Shown: one piece after another, positions 18,651-27,447 of the stretch
Position numbering within the stretch: position 1 is the first letter of the stretch
How the letters are laid out: the number at the start of each line of letters is the position of its first letter
Origin: Chryseobacterium culicis
Lineage (GTDB): Bacteria > Bacteroidota > Bacteroidia > Flavobacteriales > Weeksellaceae
Direction: 5' to 3'
Assembly (NCBI RefSeq): GCF_900108365.1
Contig: NZ_FNWQ01000001.1
Location: forward strand, 1,240,001-1,304,000
DNA length: 64,000 nucleotides
The notes under the pieces: generated by a model
The model's input: the letters and a program-made list of their open reading frames with translations, nothing else
The model's database searches: none
Told to the model about the DNA's origin: nothing
Translations under genes and position numbers: made by a program

Positions 18651-20186
18651 CTACTGATTAATCCATGCTTTTCTTAAAGCCAGCTGTTTTGCGTCGGGAT
18701 TGGGTAGAGACGTCACTTTTCCAGTAGTTTCATCATAATTGAAACCTGCCTTTTCTAAATATTCTTTTAGAGGAACGGGCTTGGTGCCTTCAATATAATC
18801 TCTGAAAAATGTACGGATTTCCGGAAAGGTTATTTTGGTAATTTCGTCAAAAAGCTCATCATCATTGAAATATTTACCTGCTCCATACTTTTTCATAAGC
18901 ATTTGCATCAGATCCTGAGTTCCTATTTTTCCGTTAGAAAGTTCTCTTAATCTTATATCCAGGCACAGACCAAGCAATGCTCCTTTCATATAGAAATTCA
19001 TATACTGATCCTGCCTTTCCATAGATTTTTTGCTCATTTCCGTAAAGGACAGCGTGTTGTCAAAACTTTTCATGCCTTTGATTTTTTCTTCCAGGCTTTT
19101 TTCAAAATCTTCCAGACTGATCATTTTTTGCTTAATGGGCATATGGATGGTGGCATACTCAGTCATTCCTTCGTACAGCCAAAGATGTTCAGACATAACG
19201 GGATTCAGGAAATCATAGTGCTGAATTTCTCCCGAATGAATATTGAGCGGTGTAACCACATGGAAAAACTCATGGGAAGCAACCCTGTTTAGAGCATGCG
19301 GAATAAATTTCATATCTCCGGAACGGTACAGGCACACTGTAGAGTGAGAGTGTTCCAGGCCGTCTCCCAGATATCCGTTCTCATGGGAAGATTCATAATA
19401 AATCAGAAAAGCATATTTGTTGACAGGTAAGGTTCCGCCAAGATAATCCTGCTGATTTTTCAGAATGTTTTCTATTTCGCGGGCAATGGTTTTAGAATAA
19501 TTCCTTTCTTTTTTGTTATAAAATGATACCAGAACTTTGGTATGGCCTATTTTCAGCCAGGTAGTATCAGGAACAGCGTATAAGACGGGAGCGTCTACCA
19601 GTTCCCGGTAATCCTTTGCCCAAACCATATCCGTATTTTTATTTTTCTGTTTATAATCCAAAGCAGATGACGCATAGAAATCCTTGTTTTTCGTAATGGT
19701 AATCTGATAGGGGATGTCTTTCATTTCCTCAAAATATCCCACCAGAGAATTATAATTGATCACAAAAACGCTGTCTTTGATAAACATACTGCCGGCAGAT
19801 CGGGCTTCATTAGATTCTTTTTCCAGAGAATCCCAGCCATCCGCTACCTGATAAGATATTTTCTTTACACGATTAAGATCGTGCACCATCCAGCTGTTTT
19901 TATCCAGACGTTCGGTTTTTACTTTTTTGCCGTTTTTATCGGTAGCTGTGAAATCAGAAACATATTGTCCGAAATTCATGGCCTGATAAAATCCGGGTAC
20001 CAGTTTGGGAATAATAAATTTGCCCTGCTGTAGGTTATTCTTAGGAGGCGAAAAAGAGACCCGTACTTCATCATCAGACATGTGAAGAAGATTTATGGTG
20101 TATTCGTAATTTTTCTTATGAGTCTGGGCAATCATCAGACCAGGCAGTATAACGATCACAAAAAATAACTTGATAAGGCTGTTCAT
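18651..20186 (-). CDS. M61 family metallopeptidase (glycyl aminopeptidase-like)
   Basis: Exported zinc peptidase. Signal peptide at residues 1-20 (…GLMIAQ). The N-terminal half is the M61 beta-rich domain (VSFSPPKNN, PGFYQAMNFG); the zinc motif is HEFFH (His305, Glu306, His309), followed by YEGMTEYAT with the third, acidic ligand. M61 glycyl aminopeptidases usually end in a PDZ domain and are near 600 residues; this one is 511 and I see no PDZ. It may cleave N-terminal Gly or Ala residues in the periplasm. Confidence 0.88.
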   Translation of the reverse strand: MNSLIKLFFVIVILPGLMIAQTHKKNYEYTINLLHMSDDEVRVSFSPPKNNLQQGKFIIPKLVPGFYQAMNFGQYVSDFTATDKNGKKVKTERLDKNSWMVHDLNRVKKISYQVADGWDSLEKESNEARSAGSMFIKDSVFVINYNSLVGYFEEMKDIPYQITITKNKDFYASSALDYKQKNKNTDMVWAKDYRELVDAPVLYAVPDTTWLKIGHTKVLVSFYNKKERNYSKTIAREIENILKNQQDYLGGTLPVNKYAFLIYYESSHENGYLGDGLEHSHSTVCLYRSGDMKFIPHALNRVASHEFFHVVTPLNIHSGEIQHYDFLNPVMSEHLWLYEGMTEYATIHMPIKQKMISLEDFEKSLEEKIKGMKSFDNTLSFTEMSKKSMERQDQYMNFYMKGALLGLCLDIRLRELSNGKIGTQDLMQMLMKKYGAGKYFNDDELFDEITKITFPEIRTFFRDYIEGTKPVPLKEYLEKAGFNYDETTGKVTSLPNPDAKQLALRKAWINQ

Positions 20187-20242
20187 GGGCTGTAATTTTA
20201 TGATTACGAATATTGTAAATCACTTCTTAAGGTGAGTCTGCT

Positions 20243-20935
20243 TTATTTTTCCGTGTAATACACCTCTTCATAAGGCTGAATCAGTACCCATCCATGTCCT
20301 GAAAACTTCATCTGAAATTCTTCACCGCTTCCTCTGCCGATAAGGCTCTTAAAAGAAACATTGGTTTTCAGCTCCGGGATTAAGTTTCCGGACCACGCAA
20401 CGGTAGCGTTAGGATCTGTGAAAACAGGAGTTTCGGGCGTTACGACTAAAGTGAGAGGATCACCGTGGGTGGTAATGGCGATATGTCCTGTTCCTGAAAG
20501 TTTTACCTGGAAAAGACCTCCGGACATTATTCCTGCAATACTTTTCAGCATTGTAATATCGGTTTTTACACTTTGTTCATGGGCAAGAACATCATTTCCG
20601 TTCACACACACAGATTCATTATTCAGGTATAAAATACGGACTTTCTTACCGGAATCAGCTACATAGAGCTTTCCGGTGCCTTCTGCTTTCATCAGGCTGG
20701 CTCCTTCACCGCTGATTGCTTTCTTCAAAAGATTTCCAATTCCTCCGGAAAGCATTCCCTGTCTTTCAAAATTGATATTCCCCACATAGCTCACCATACT
20801 TCCTTTTTTGGTCCATACTGCCTGATGATTAAGGTTAATTTCAAGGAGATGTTTTGTTTCCAGTTCAAAATAATCTCTCTGCTGCGGATTTTCTTTGGTT
20901 TCGTTGATAAATGCTTCAATTGAATATTTACTCAT
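20243..20935 (-). CDS. AIM24 family protein
   Basis: Beta-helix-like protein of the AIM24/TIGR00266 family (PF01987). Seen: GGIGNLLKKAISGEGASLMKAEGTGKLYVAD, broken here only by the known G/K pattern, plus LSGTGHIAIT and FSGHGWVLIQP. Family members are about 220-260 residues; the mitochondrial member affects inner-membrane architecture, bacterial ones are uncharacterised. I start at MSKYS (20935); an upstream in-frame ATG at 20944 is possible. A 37-codon frame lies just upstream in the same direction. Confidence 0.85.
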   Translation of the reverse strand: MSKYSIEAFINETKENPQQRDYFELETKHLLEINLNHQAVWTKKGSMVSYVGNINFERQGMLSGGIGNLLKKAISGEGASLMKAEGTGKLYVADSGKKVRILYLNNESVCVNGNDVLAHEQSVKTDITMLKSIAGIMSGGLFQVKLSGTGHIAITTHGDPLTLVVTPETPVFTDPNATVAWSGNLIPELKTNVSFKSLIGRGSGEEFQMKFSGHGWVLIQPYEEVYYTEK

Positions 20936-20972
20936 GATTATCATTTTTTGATTTGTTGTTTTTGTTGTGTTG

Positions 20973-21086
20973 TTATTTCAGTTTGTCGAGTTTATATTCC
21001 CTTTTGTTACTTTCAGGATTTAATTTGGAATGCTGCGGGTTGTTTTTCATCTTCTTTCTCATTGTTTTCATGATCATGGGTGTCAT
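20973..21086 (-). CDS. possible very small basic protein
   Basis: A 37-residue frame (MTPMIMKTMRKKMKNN …) with many lysine/arginine and methionine residues, between queA and the AIM24 gene, in the direction of AIM24 and ending 38 bases before its start. No homology is recognised and there is no clear ribosome binding site. Codon pattern is lysine- and asparagine-rich like the region, so it could be chance. It is the only candidate gene in the gap 20936-21354. Confidence 0.3.
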   Translation of the reverse strand: MTPMIMKTMRKKMKNNPQHSKLNPESNKREYKLDKLK

Positions 21087-21267
21087 ATTTTAGTTTTTAA
21101 ATAATTGGCGGAGGTTTCAAATTAGGGATGATTTAGAAGCCAGACTATCAGTTAAGTACATTTTACTTAAAGGTTCTATATTAAATTTAAATTTTGCTAA
21201 AATTACTCTTTTTAAGCTTCGGAAATCCCCGTAAAATCACGGTTTTATATTTGATTGTAAATAATAC

Positions 21268-21326
21268 TTGACAAAGGGGTGTTCAATGTCGTATATTTGC
21301 ACTCCGAAAATTACACCTTGTAATTT
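21268..21326 (+). promoter_or_regulatory. queA promoter with hairpin at transcript start
   Basis: TTG at 21268-21270, 21 nt, then TATATTTG at 21292-21299: a good Bacteroidota promoter, with start near 21305. An 8-bp perfect hairpin follows at once (AAATTACA cct TGTAATTT, 21308-21326), so the mRNA would begin with a stem-loop. Confidence 0.7.
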
Positions 21327-21354
21327 CAGTAATTTTTAAACCGTAATTTAAAAA

Positions 21355-22404
21355 ATGAAAACATCAGATTTTAATTTTGATCTTCCTGCGGAATTATTAG
21401 CAGAACACCCATCTGAACACAGAGACGAAGCGAGACTAATGGTACTTGATAGAAAAACACAGACTATCGAGCACAAATTATTCAAGGATGTAGTGGATTA
21501 TTTTGATGAAAATGATTTGTTCATCTTCAATAATACTAAAGTTTTCCCTGCACGTCTTTACGGAAATAAAGAAAAAACAGGGGCTAAAATTGAGGTTTTC
21601 TTATTAAGAGAACTTGATAAAGAGACCAGAGTTTGGGACGTTTTGGTAGATCCTGCAAGAAAAATCAGAATTGGTAACAAATTATTCTTCACAGAAGATG
21701 AGTCTTTGGTAGCTGAGGTTATTGATAACACTACTTCAAGAGGAAGAACTTTAAGATTCTTATTCGACGGTTCTTACGACGAATTCAGAACGAAACTAAA
21801 AGAATTGGGAGAAACTCCGCTTCCAAAATATATCAAAAGAGCAGTAGAGCCGGAAGATGCTGAAAGATATCAGACGATTTATGCCAAAGTGGAAGGAGCA
21901 GTAGCTGCCCCTACGGCAGGTCTTCACTTCTCTAAGCATTTGATGAAGAGATTGGAGATCAAAGGGATCAATTTTGCGGAAGTAACTCTTCACGTAGGAT
22001 TAGGAACATTCAACCCAATTGAGGTAGAAGATCTTTCTAAGCACAAAATGGAGTCTGAAGAGATTATCATTGATGAGAAAAATGCTGAGCTTATCAACAG
22101 AGCAGTAGAAGCTCACAAAAGAGTTTGCGCGGTAGGAACTACTACAATGAGAGCATTGGAAACTTCTGTTTCTTCCAACAAAAAGATTTCCGCTTTCAAC
22201 GGATGGACAAACAAGTTTATTTATCCTCCGCACGATTTCGGAGTGGCTACTTCAATGATTACGAACTTCCACACCCCGAAGTCTACATTATTGATGATGA
22301 TTGCTGCATTTGCTGGAAGAGATTTCGTAATGCATGCTTATGAAGAAGCCGTAAAAGAAAAGTATAAATTCTATTCTTACGGTGACGCAATGTTAATTCT
22401 ATAA
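21355..22404 (+). CDS. queA: S-adenosylmethionine:tRNA ribosyltransferase-isomerase
   Basis: Transfers the ribosyl part of SAM to 7-aminomethyl-deazaguanine in tRNA to make epoxyqueuosine. Characteristic segments: [63 protein letters not shown] and GTTTMRALE. Length 349 is standard. The SAM-dependent tRNA modification is cytoplasmic. It is a single gene here; a decayed IVS-like element follows immediately after the stop codon. Confidence 0.96.
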   Translation: MKTSDFNFDLPAELLAEHPSEHRDEARLMVLDRKTQTIEHKLFKDVVDYFDENDLFIFNNTKVFPARLYGNKEKTGAKIEVFLLRELDKETRVWDVLVDPARKIRIGNKLFFTEDESLVAEVIDNTTSRGRTLRFLFDGSYDEFRTKLKELGETPLPKYIKRAVEPEDAERYQTIYAKVEGAVAAPTAGLHFSKHLMKRLEIKGINFAEVTLHVGLGTFNPIEVEDLSKHKMESEEIIIDEKNAELINRAVEAHKRVCAVGTTTMRALETSVSSNKKISAFNGWTNKFIYPPHDFGVATSMITNFHTPKSTLLMMIAAFAGRDFVMHAYEEAVKEKYKFYSYGDAMLIL

Positions 22405-22820
22405 AAAAGTAAAAAGAGCCAAGTTAAAAGTAATACCAGTAGAAAAGAGACAAAATGATTTACTTATAAGAACTTTTACATTTGGGGTTAATTGTCTTAA
22501 GTTTTTAAGAACACTTCGAATGATTCTGAAAGTAAACTCATAAGATTTCAACTTGGAAAATCAGCTGCTTCAATAGGTGCTAATTATGAAGAATCCTAAG
22601 CCGGATCTTCTAAAGCTGATTTTGAAAATAAAGTGAAAATTGCTTTAAGAAAAGCAAGAGAAAGTCATTGGCTTCGGATTTTAGGAGGATTAGATGGTTA
22701 TGATTCTGAAGATTTAAAACTTTATTGAATGAAAGTAACGAGTTGAAAAACATTTTGGCTGGAATAGTTAACAATACTAAACTTTAAAAACTTTTTACTT
22801 TTAACTTGGCTCTTTAATAT
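22405..22820. mobile_element. IVS-like element with 21-bp terminal inverted repeats
   Basis: A perfect 21-bp inverted repeat (22413-22433 and 22795-22815) built on GAGCCAAGTTAAAAG brackets a decayed four-helix-bundle gene. The same layout (hairpin-forming ends around a four-helix-bundle protein) is known for intervening-sequence elements of 23S rRNA genes and their chromosomal relatives in Bacteroidota. It fills the whole queA-rlmN gap, ending about 7 bases before rlmN. Confidence 0.7.
22433..22787 (+). pseudogene. four helix bundle protein (IVS/23S-type), decayed
   Basis: Translation in stitched frames gives RTFTFGVNCLKFLRTL, then after a one-base loss near 22515 LIRFQLGKSAASIGANYEES, then an in-frame TAA followed by AGSSKADFENKVKIALRKAR and WLRILGG, and after another frameshift ESNELKNILAGIVNNTKL with a proper stop. 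These are the family blocks of PF05635/TIGR02436 four helix bundle proteins of about 118 residues. At least two frameshifts, one stop and no ATG (ATA at 22433) show it is dead. Confidence 0.8.
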
Positions 22821-22821
22821 T

Positions 22822-23856
22822 ATGAAAGATATCCGCATATTATCATTAGACCAGCTGAAAGACTACTTTGTATCTTTAGGAGAAAAACCGTTTCGCGCGA
22901 AACAGGTCTATGACTGGTTATGGAGCAAAAACCTCCATTCGATTGACGAAATGACGAATCTTTCCAAATCACTTCGTGAGAAAATTTCGGAAGAATATAC
23001 CATTAATCCTGTTTCCGTAGACCTTCTTCAAAAAAGCGCTGACGGAACCATCAAGAACGGAGTAAAACTGCATGACGGACTGATGGTGGAATCTGTTCTT
23101 ATTCCTACAGAAACAAGAACCACAGCCTGTGTATCTTCGCAGGTAGGATGCTCGTTAAACTGCGAATTCTGCGCCACAGCCAAACTGAAAAGGATGAGAA
23201 ACCTTGAGGTAGCGGAAATTGTAGATCAGGTAGCCCTGATTGACAGCCAGAGTAAAATGTATTTCGACAGACCGCTTTCCAATATCGTATTTATGGGTAT
23301 GGGAGAACCGATGATGAATTACAAAAACGTAGTGGAAGCCATCAAAAAAATTACCCAGCCGGAAGGTTTGGGAATGTCGCCCAGAAGAATTACCGTTTCT
23401 ACATCCGGTATTCCTAAAATGATCAAAATGCTTGCAGATGATGAACTGCGCGTGAAGCTGGCTTTGTCCCTTCACTCTGCCATCGAATCCAAGCGTAACG
23501 AAATCATGCCATTCTCTGATAAATTCCCGTTGACGGATATTATGGAGTCCCTTCAGTACTGGTATCAAAAGACAGGATCTGTCATTACTTTTGAGTACTG
23601 TGTATGGAAAGGAATCAATGACGGAGATGAAGATATTAAAGCTTTAATCAAATATTGCAGACAGGTTCCTTCAAAAGTAAACCTTATCCAGTATAACCCA
23701 ATCGGGGATGGAAAGTATGACCAGTGCAATAAACAGGCAGAAGAAAACTATATCAGACAGCTTGAAAATGCAGGAATAACAGTAATGGTCAGAAGAAGCC
23801 GCGGAGGTGATATTGATGCCGCTTGTGGGCAGCTGGCCAACAAAACGACAGATTAA
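22822..23856 (+). CDS. rlmN: 23S rRNA (adenine2503-C2)-methyltransferase
   Basis: Radical-SAM enzyme that methylates C2 of A2503 in 23S rRNA (and A37 of some tRNAs). The CxxxCxxC cluster motif is in GCSLNCEFCATAK; SSQVGC precedes it; FMGMGEPMMN and the C-terminal AACGQL, with the second methyl-carrying Cys, are RlmN hallmarks. Length 344. It is preceded directly by the IVS-like element, whose right arm ends 7 bases before the start codon, so its natural promoter may have been replaced or lies beyond the element. Confidence 0.96.
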   Translation: MKDIRILSLDQLKDYFVSLGEKPFRAKQVYDWLWSKNLHSIDEMTNLSKSLREKISEEYTINPVSVDLLQKSADGTIKNGVKLHDGLMVESVLIPTETRTTACVSSQVGCSLNCEFCATAKLKRMRNLEVAEIVDQVALIDSQSKMYFDRPLSNIVFMGMGEPMMNYKNVVEAIKKITQPEGLGMSPRRITVSTSGIPKMIKMLADDELRVKLALSLHSAIESKRNEIMPFSDKFPLTDIMESLQYWYQKTGSVITFEYCVWKGINDGDEDIKALIKYCRQVPSKVNLIQYNPIGDGKYDQCNKQAEENYIRQLENAGITVMVRRSRGGDIDAACGQLANKTTD

Positions 23857-23906
23857 AATTTCCTTAAAAAAAACCTAAGACTTTCTTAATACATAGCTTA
23901 AAACCC

Positions 23907-23914
23907 TACCTTTG
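23907..23914 (+). promoter_or_regulatory. -7 box for sterol desaturase family gene
   Basis: TACCTTTG matches the -7 box exactly, followed by GC. A start near 23920 fits the ATG at 23931. Confidence 0.45.
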
Positions 23915-23930
23915 CACAAATTATTTTGTG

Positions 23931-24881
23931 ATGATGGATTTTCTTATGAGCGAGGACGGGCTGGAAAATGTGTATGCGTGGGCTATTCCGTTGCATGCCA
24001 CTGTTATTTTAGCTGAAATGATTTACAGCCACGTTTCAGAAGCTAAGTTATATAGCGGAAAAGATCTTGCCACCAATGTTTATCTGGCACTGATGAACTT
24101 CGGCCTTGACCTTATCATGAAGGCATTTGCCATGGGAGTCATGTTTTTCTTTTATAATCACAGACTTTTTTCATGGGATCTGAGTGTATGGTATCTTCTG
24201 GCTTGTTTTATCATTACAGATTTTGCCTATTATGTGCTGCATTATGTAGACCATCGCTCCAGAGCATTCTGGGCCGTTCATATTACACACCACAGTTCAG
24301 AATATTTTAACCTTACCACAGGGTTCAGAAGTCCTGTACTACAGCCGCTTTACCGGTATCTGTATTTTTCACCGCTTGCATTTTTAGGATTCAATCCATG
24401 GCATATTATGGTGGCATACGCTATAGGACAGGTATATGGAACATGGGTGCACACCCAGACTGTTAAAAGTATGGGCATTTTGGAACATATTCTGGTAACA
24501 CCTTCTCATCACCGCGTACATCATGCATGCAATGTTAAATATCTGGATAAAAACATGGGAATGTGCCTTATTATCTGGGATAAGATATTCGGAACATTTC
24601 AGAAAGAAGATCCCAATATTCCTGTAAAATATGGAATTTATCCTAAAATGCCGGATAACAGGCCAGACACCGTGCTCTTTTATGAATGGAGGAAAATATG
24701 GAAAGATCTTAAACAGCCGGGATTAAAATTCACAGATAGAATCAACTATATTTTCAATTCCCCGGGATGGAGACATGACGGAACCGGAAAAACGGTAAGG
24801 CAGTACCAGAAAGAGTATTTTGCAAAACAGGCGAAAAAGAAAGAACAACAGCAAAATCAGGAACAGCAGAAATCTGCTTAA
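23931..24881 (+). CDS. sterol desaturase / fatty acid hydroxylase family membrane protein
   Basis: Integral membrane di-iron enzyme family (PF04116). Hydrophobic helices precede and surround the histidine clusters: HYVDHRSRAFWAVHITHHSSE and SHHRVHHACN, with an additional His in AIPLHATV. Such enzymes hydroxylate or desaturate lipid chains using O2; the lipid here is unknown. The last 35 residues are Lys/Gln-rich. The ORF can be opened at a GTG at 23928; ATG 23931 or 23934 is more likely given the promoter box. A terminator-like hairpin follows. Confidence 0.85.
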   Translation: MMDFLMSEDGLENVYAWAIPLHATVILAEMIYSHVSEAKLYSGKDLATNVYLALMNFGLDLIMKAFAMGVMFFFYNHRLFSWDLSVWYLLACFIITDFAYYVLHYVDHRSRAFWAVHITHHSSEYFNLTTGFRSPVLQPLYRYLYFSPLAFLGFNPWHIMVAYAIGQVYGTWVHTQTVKSMGILEHILVTPSHHRVHHACNVKYLDKNMGMCLIIWDKIFGTFQKEDPNIPVKYGIYPKMPDNRPDTVLFYEWRKIWKDLKQPGLKFTDRINYIFNSPGWRHDGTGKTVRQYQKEYFAKQAKKKEQQQNQEQQKSA

Positions 24882-24917
24882 CTTTCCTGATTTAAAATCA
24901 ATAGAAATCTAAGGGAG

Positions 24918-24940
24918 AACGGGCTTTTTGGCTCGTTTTT
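24918..24940 (+). terminator. intrinsic terminator
   Basis: AACGGGC (24918-24924) pairs with GCTCGTT (24931-24937) with one G-U pair, loop of six, T run after it. Confidence 0.65.
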
Positions 24941-25042
24941 CTGTTTTAGGCAGATGTCCACAACCGGATCTCAAAAATCTTACATCCATCATTTTCAAAT
25001 ACTCCAACTCAGAAACTCTGATAACAGCTCAGAATAAAATTC

Positions 25043-25050
25043 TATTTTTG
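25043..25050 (+). promoter_or_regulatory. -7 box five bases before a start codon
   Basis: TATTTTTG is an exact -7 box; ATG of the next gene is at 25055. Transcription starting 5-7 bases after the box would give a leaderless or nearly leaderless mRNA. No convincing -33 TTG is seen. Confidence 0.4.
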
Positions 25051-25054
25051 TCTT

Positions 25055-25963
25055 ATGAAAAAAATCCTTCTGATTGTTATTCTTTTCGCCGGTCAATCTG
25101 CATTTGCCCAGCAGACTGATTTCCTGAAAATAAAAAAATACAGGGTAGGTTATCTTGAGGATACTATTCAAGAGACTTCCGGACTTAATATTTTAAACGG
25201 AAAGCTATACACATTCAATGATAGCGGAAACCCTGCCGAGCTTTTTGAAATAGATAAAAAAAATGGAAAAATTATCAGAAAACTGAAAACCAATCTGATC
25301 AATACAGATTGGGAAGCTTTAGCCAGTGATGGTGAAAATTTTTATATCGGAGATTTTGGAAATAACGAGGGAACAAGAAAGGATCTGATGATCTACAAAG
25401 TTCCGTATCAACGTCTCGATGAGTCTACTACCATTAAAATTCCCGGTTCAGAAAGGTCATTTGACGGAACAAAAATTTTGTTTTATTATCCCGAGCAGAC
25501 AGAGTTTACTTCCAAAAACATAAAGAACGACTTCGATGCGGAAGCCATGATCTATCTGAATGGAAAGCTCCACATCTTTACTAAAGAATGGGCCTCAAAA
25601 TCAACCTCTCACTATATTGTAGATCCTGAAATTTCAGAACTGCAAAAAGCAGAAAAAACAGAAACCTATAAAACAGGCTTTGTAGTTACGGATGCATCAT
25701 ATTTTGACAAAAAGCTTTATTTGGTGGGCTATACCAAGAAAACTGAAGTCTTTTTAGATGTTTTTACAGAAACAGAACCAGGAATATTTTTTAAAGAAAA
25801 ACCTAAGCATTATTACCTCGGAAGCGCGCTTTCATTATCGCAGATTGAAGGAATAAGTGTAGATGAATCCGGAATTTATATCTCTGGTGAAAAGTTCAGG
25901 TCTCCGTTGGGAACTACAAAACCTTCATTTTATTTTATTCCCAAAGATCAACTCAGGGATTAA
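25055..25963 (+). CDS. hypothetical secreted beta-propeller-like protein
   Basis: Signal peptide at residues 1-18 (…GQSAFAQ). The 302-residue protein has repeating beta-strand units (LNGKLYTFNDSG, GENFYIGDFGNN, LNGKLHIFTKEW, DKKLYLVGYTKK, ESGIYISGEKF), which suggests a five- or six-bladed propeller, as in SdiA-regulated/YjiK-like or NHL-type proteins. No catalytic motif is visible. No operon partners. Function unknown. Confidence 0.7.
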   Translation: MKKILLIVILFAGQSAFAQQTDFLKIKKYRVGYLEDTIQETSGLNILNGKLYTFNDSGNPAELFEIDKKNGKIIRKLKTNLINTDWEALASDGENFYIGDFGNNEGTRKDLMIYKVPYQRLDESTTIKIPGSERSFDGTKILFYYPEQTEFTSKNIKNDFDAEAMIYLNGKLHIFTKEWASKSTSHYIVDPEISELQKAEKTETYKTGFVVTDASYFDKKLYLVGYTKKTEVFLDVFTETEPGIFFKEKPKHYYLGSALSLSQIEGISVDESGIYISGEKFRSPLGTTKPSFYFIPKDQLRD

Positions 25964-25991
25964 TTTTATCTTAATATTGAGCGAAAAAAAT

Positions 25992-25999
25992 TATCTTTG
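25992..25999 (+). promoter_or_regulatory. -7 box for polyprenyl synthase
   Basis: TATCTTTG is an exact match to the -7 consensus, 37 bases before the GTG start. A suitable -33 TTG is not evident at the usual distance. Confidence 0.45.
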
Positions 26000-26036
26000 T
26001 GAGAATTAATAATTATTCACCCAGCATTCGCAGATT

Positions 26037-27014
26037 GTGGCAAACATTGTAGAAGAGATTAAACGACCGATCAATGATGAAATGAAGCTTTTTGAACAGA
26101 AGTTTTATGAATCAATGCAGAGTAAAGTAGCTTTATTGGATAAGGTAACCCGTTTTATTGTTACCACCAAAGGAAAGCAAATGCGTCCTATGTTCGTGTT
26201 TCTTTGCGCCAAACTGGTAGGGGAAGTAACGGAAAAAACATACCGTGGTGCTTCTATGATCGAGCTCATTCACACAGCAACTTTAGTACATGATGATGTG
26301 GTAGATGAAAGCTTTAAGCGACGTAATTTCTTTTCAATCAATGCTTTATGGAAGAATAAAATTGCGGTTTTGGTAGGCGATTACCTTTTGTCAAAATCCG
26401 TTTTACTATCTACAGACCATAAAGATTATGACCTTTTGGGAGTAATTTCCAGAACTATCCGCGAAATGTCTGAAGGTGAGCTTCTTCAGTTGGAAAAAGC
26501 CAGAAAACTGGATATCACAGAGGATGTTTATTATGAAATTATCCGTCAGAAGACCGCTACGCTGATTGCTGCCTGCTGTGAAATAGGAGTTCTTTCCAAC
26601 AACGCAGATGAAGCTCTTGCCAAGAAGATGATGGATTTCGGAACCTTTACAGGAATGGCATTCCAGATTAAAGATGATCTTTTCGATTATCTGAGTTCAA
26701 ACGTGATAGGTAAACCTGTAGGGATTGATATTAAAGAACAGAAAATGACCCTGCCTTTAATTCATACCCTAAAAGCAGCCAACGAAAAAGATAGAAAATA
26801 TTACTTCGATACTATAAAACGTTACAATAACAATCCAAAACGTGTGAAAGAGCTTATCGAATTTGTTAAAAGCTCCGGGGGACTGGAATATGCCATTACA
26901 GTTATGAAAGACTTCCAGCAGAAAGCGAAAGATATTCTGAATGAATTTCCGGATTCTGAAGCAAGAAAATCGCTACATATTATGCTGGATTACGTAATTG
27001 AGCGAAAATTTTAA
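26037..27014 (+). CDS. polyprenyl diphosphate synthase (trans-isoprenyl)
   Basis: Chain-elongating prenyltransferase that makes the quinone side chain (length not determined). First aspartate-rich motif in LVHDDVVDES with following RR (SFKRR), second in FQIKDDLFDYL; GKQMRPMFVFL is the upstream conserved block. Length 325. The start codon is GTG: no ATG lies upstream in frame, and MANIVEEIKRP is the usual start in relatives as I remember. It is convergent with a small membrane protein, stops only one base apart. Confidence 0.9.
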   Translation: MANIVEEIKRPINDEMKLFEQKFYESMQSKVALLDKVTRFIVTTKGKQMRPMFVFLCAKLVGEVTEKTYRGASMIELIHTATLVHDDVVDESFKRRNFFSINALWKNKIAVLVGDYLLSKSVLLSTDHKDYDLLGVISRTIREMSEGELLQLEKARKLDITEDVYYEIIRQKTATLIAACCEIGVLSNNADEALAKKMMDFGTFTGMAFQIKDDLFDYLSSNVIGKPVGIDIKEQKMTLPLIHTLKAANEKDRKYYFDTIKRYNNNPKRVKELIEFVKSSGGLEYAITVMKDFQQKAKDILNEFPDSEARKSLHIMLDYVIERKF

Positions 27015-27015
27015 A

Positions 27016-27312
27016 TTAAATAATTTTTAGGGTTACAATAATAACAGCTAGAACTATACAAAATAAAGCGATTAAAAATAAATAATCCGCAATGTTCTCA
27101 AACGTGTGTTCGCGCTTTATATTTCTTGTTCTGATCGCCAGAAAAGAAAAGAAACAGCTGCAGGCAAAAAGAATACAGGCAAACCCGGCAAATTCGTCCA
27201 AATAGGTATTCTGACTGATCTTAGAGATTTTCAAAGAGGTAATAATAATCAACGAAAACCCTAAAAGATTGCTCGAAGCGTTCAAAATGTGAGGTGACTT
27301 TTTTTCCATCAT
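27016..27312 (-). CDS. small hypothetical membrane protein
   Basis: 98 residues with three predicted hydrophobic helices (about 12-27, 39-60 and 75-96) and a charged loop NIKREHTFENI. Unknown family. Its stop codon faces that of the polyprenyl synthase with one base between, so the two genes are convergent without a shared terminator. Likely real because of the clean membrane pattern. Confidence 0.6.
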   Translation of the reverse strand: MMEKKSPHILNASSNLLGFSLIIITSLKISKISQNTYLDEFAGFACILFACSCFFSFLAIRTRNIKREHTFENIADYLFLIALFCIVLAVIIVTLKII

Positions 27313-27447
27313 TTACAATTTTAATCAAAATAAAGCACAATTTTTTTTATTATCAAATTTTTAAAAAAGATTATTAAAAATTAAAATTAATTTAAAAAGT
27401 GTATATTAGCAAAATACTTGAAGATTAAAAAACTTTTTTACTTAGCT

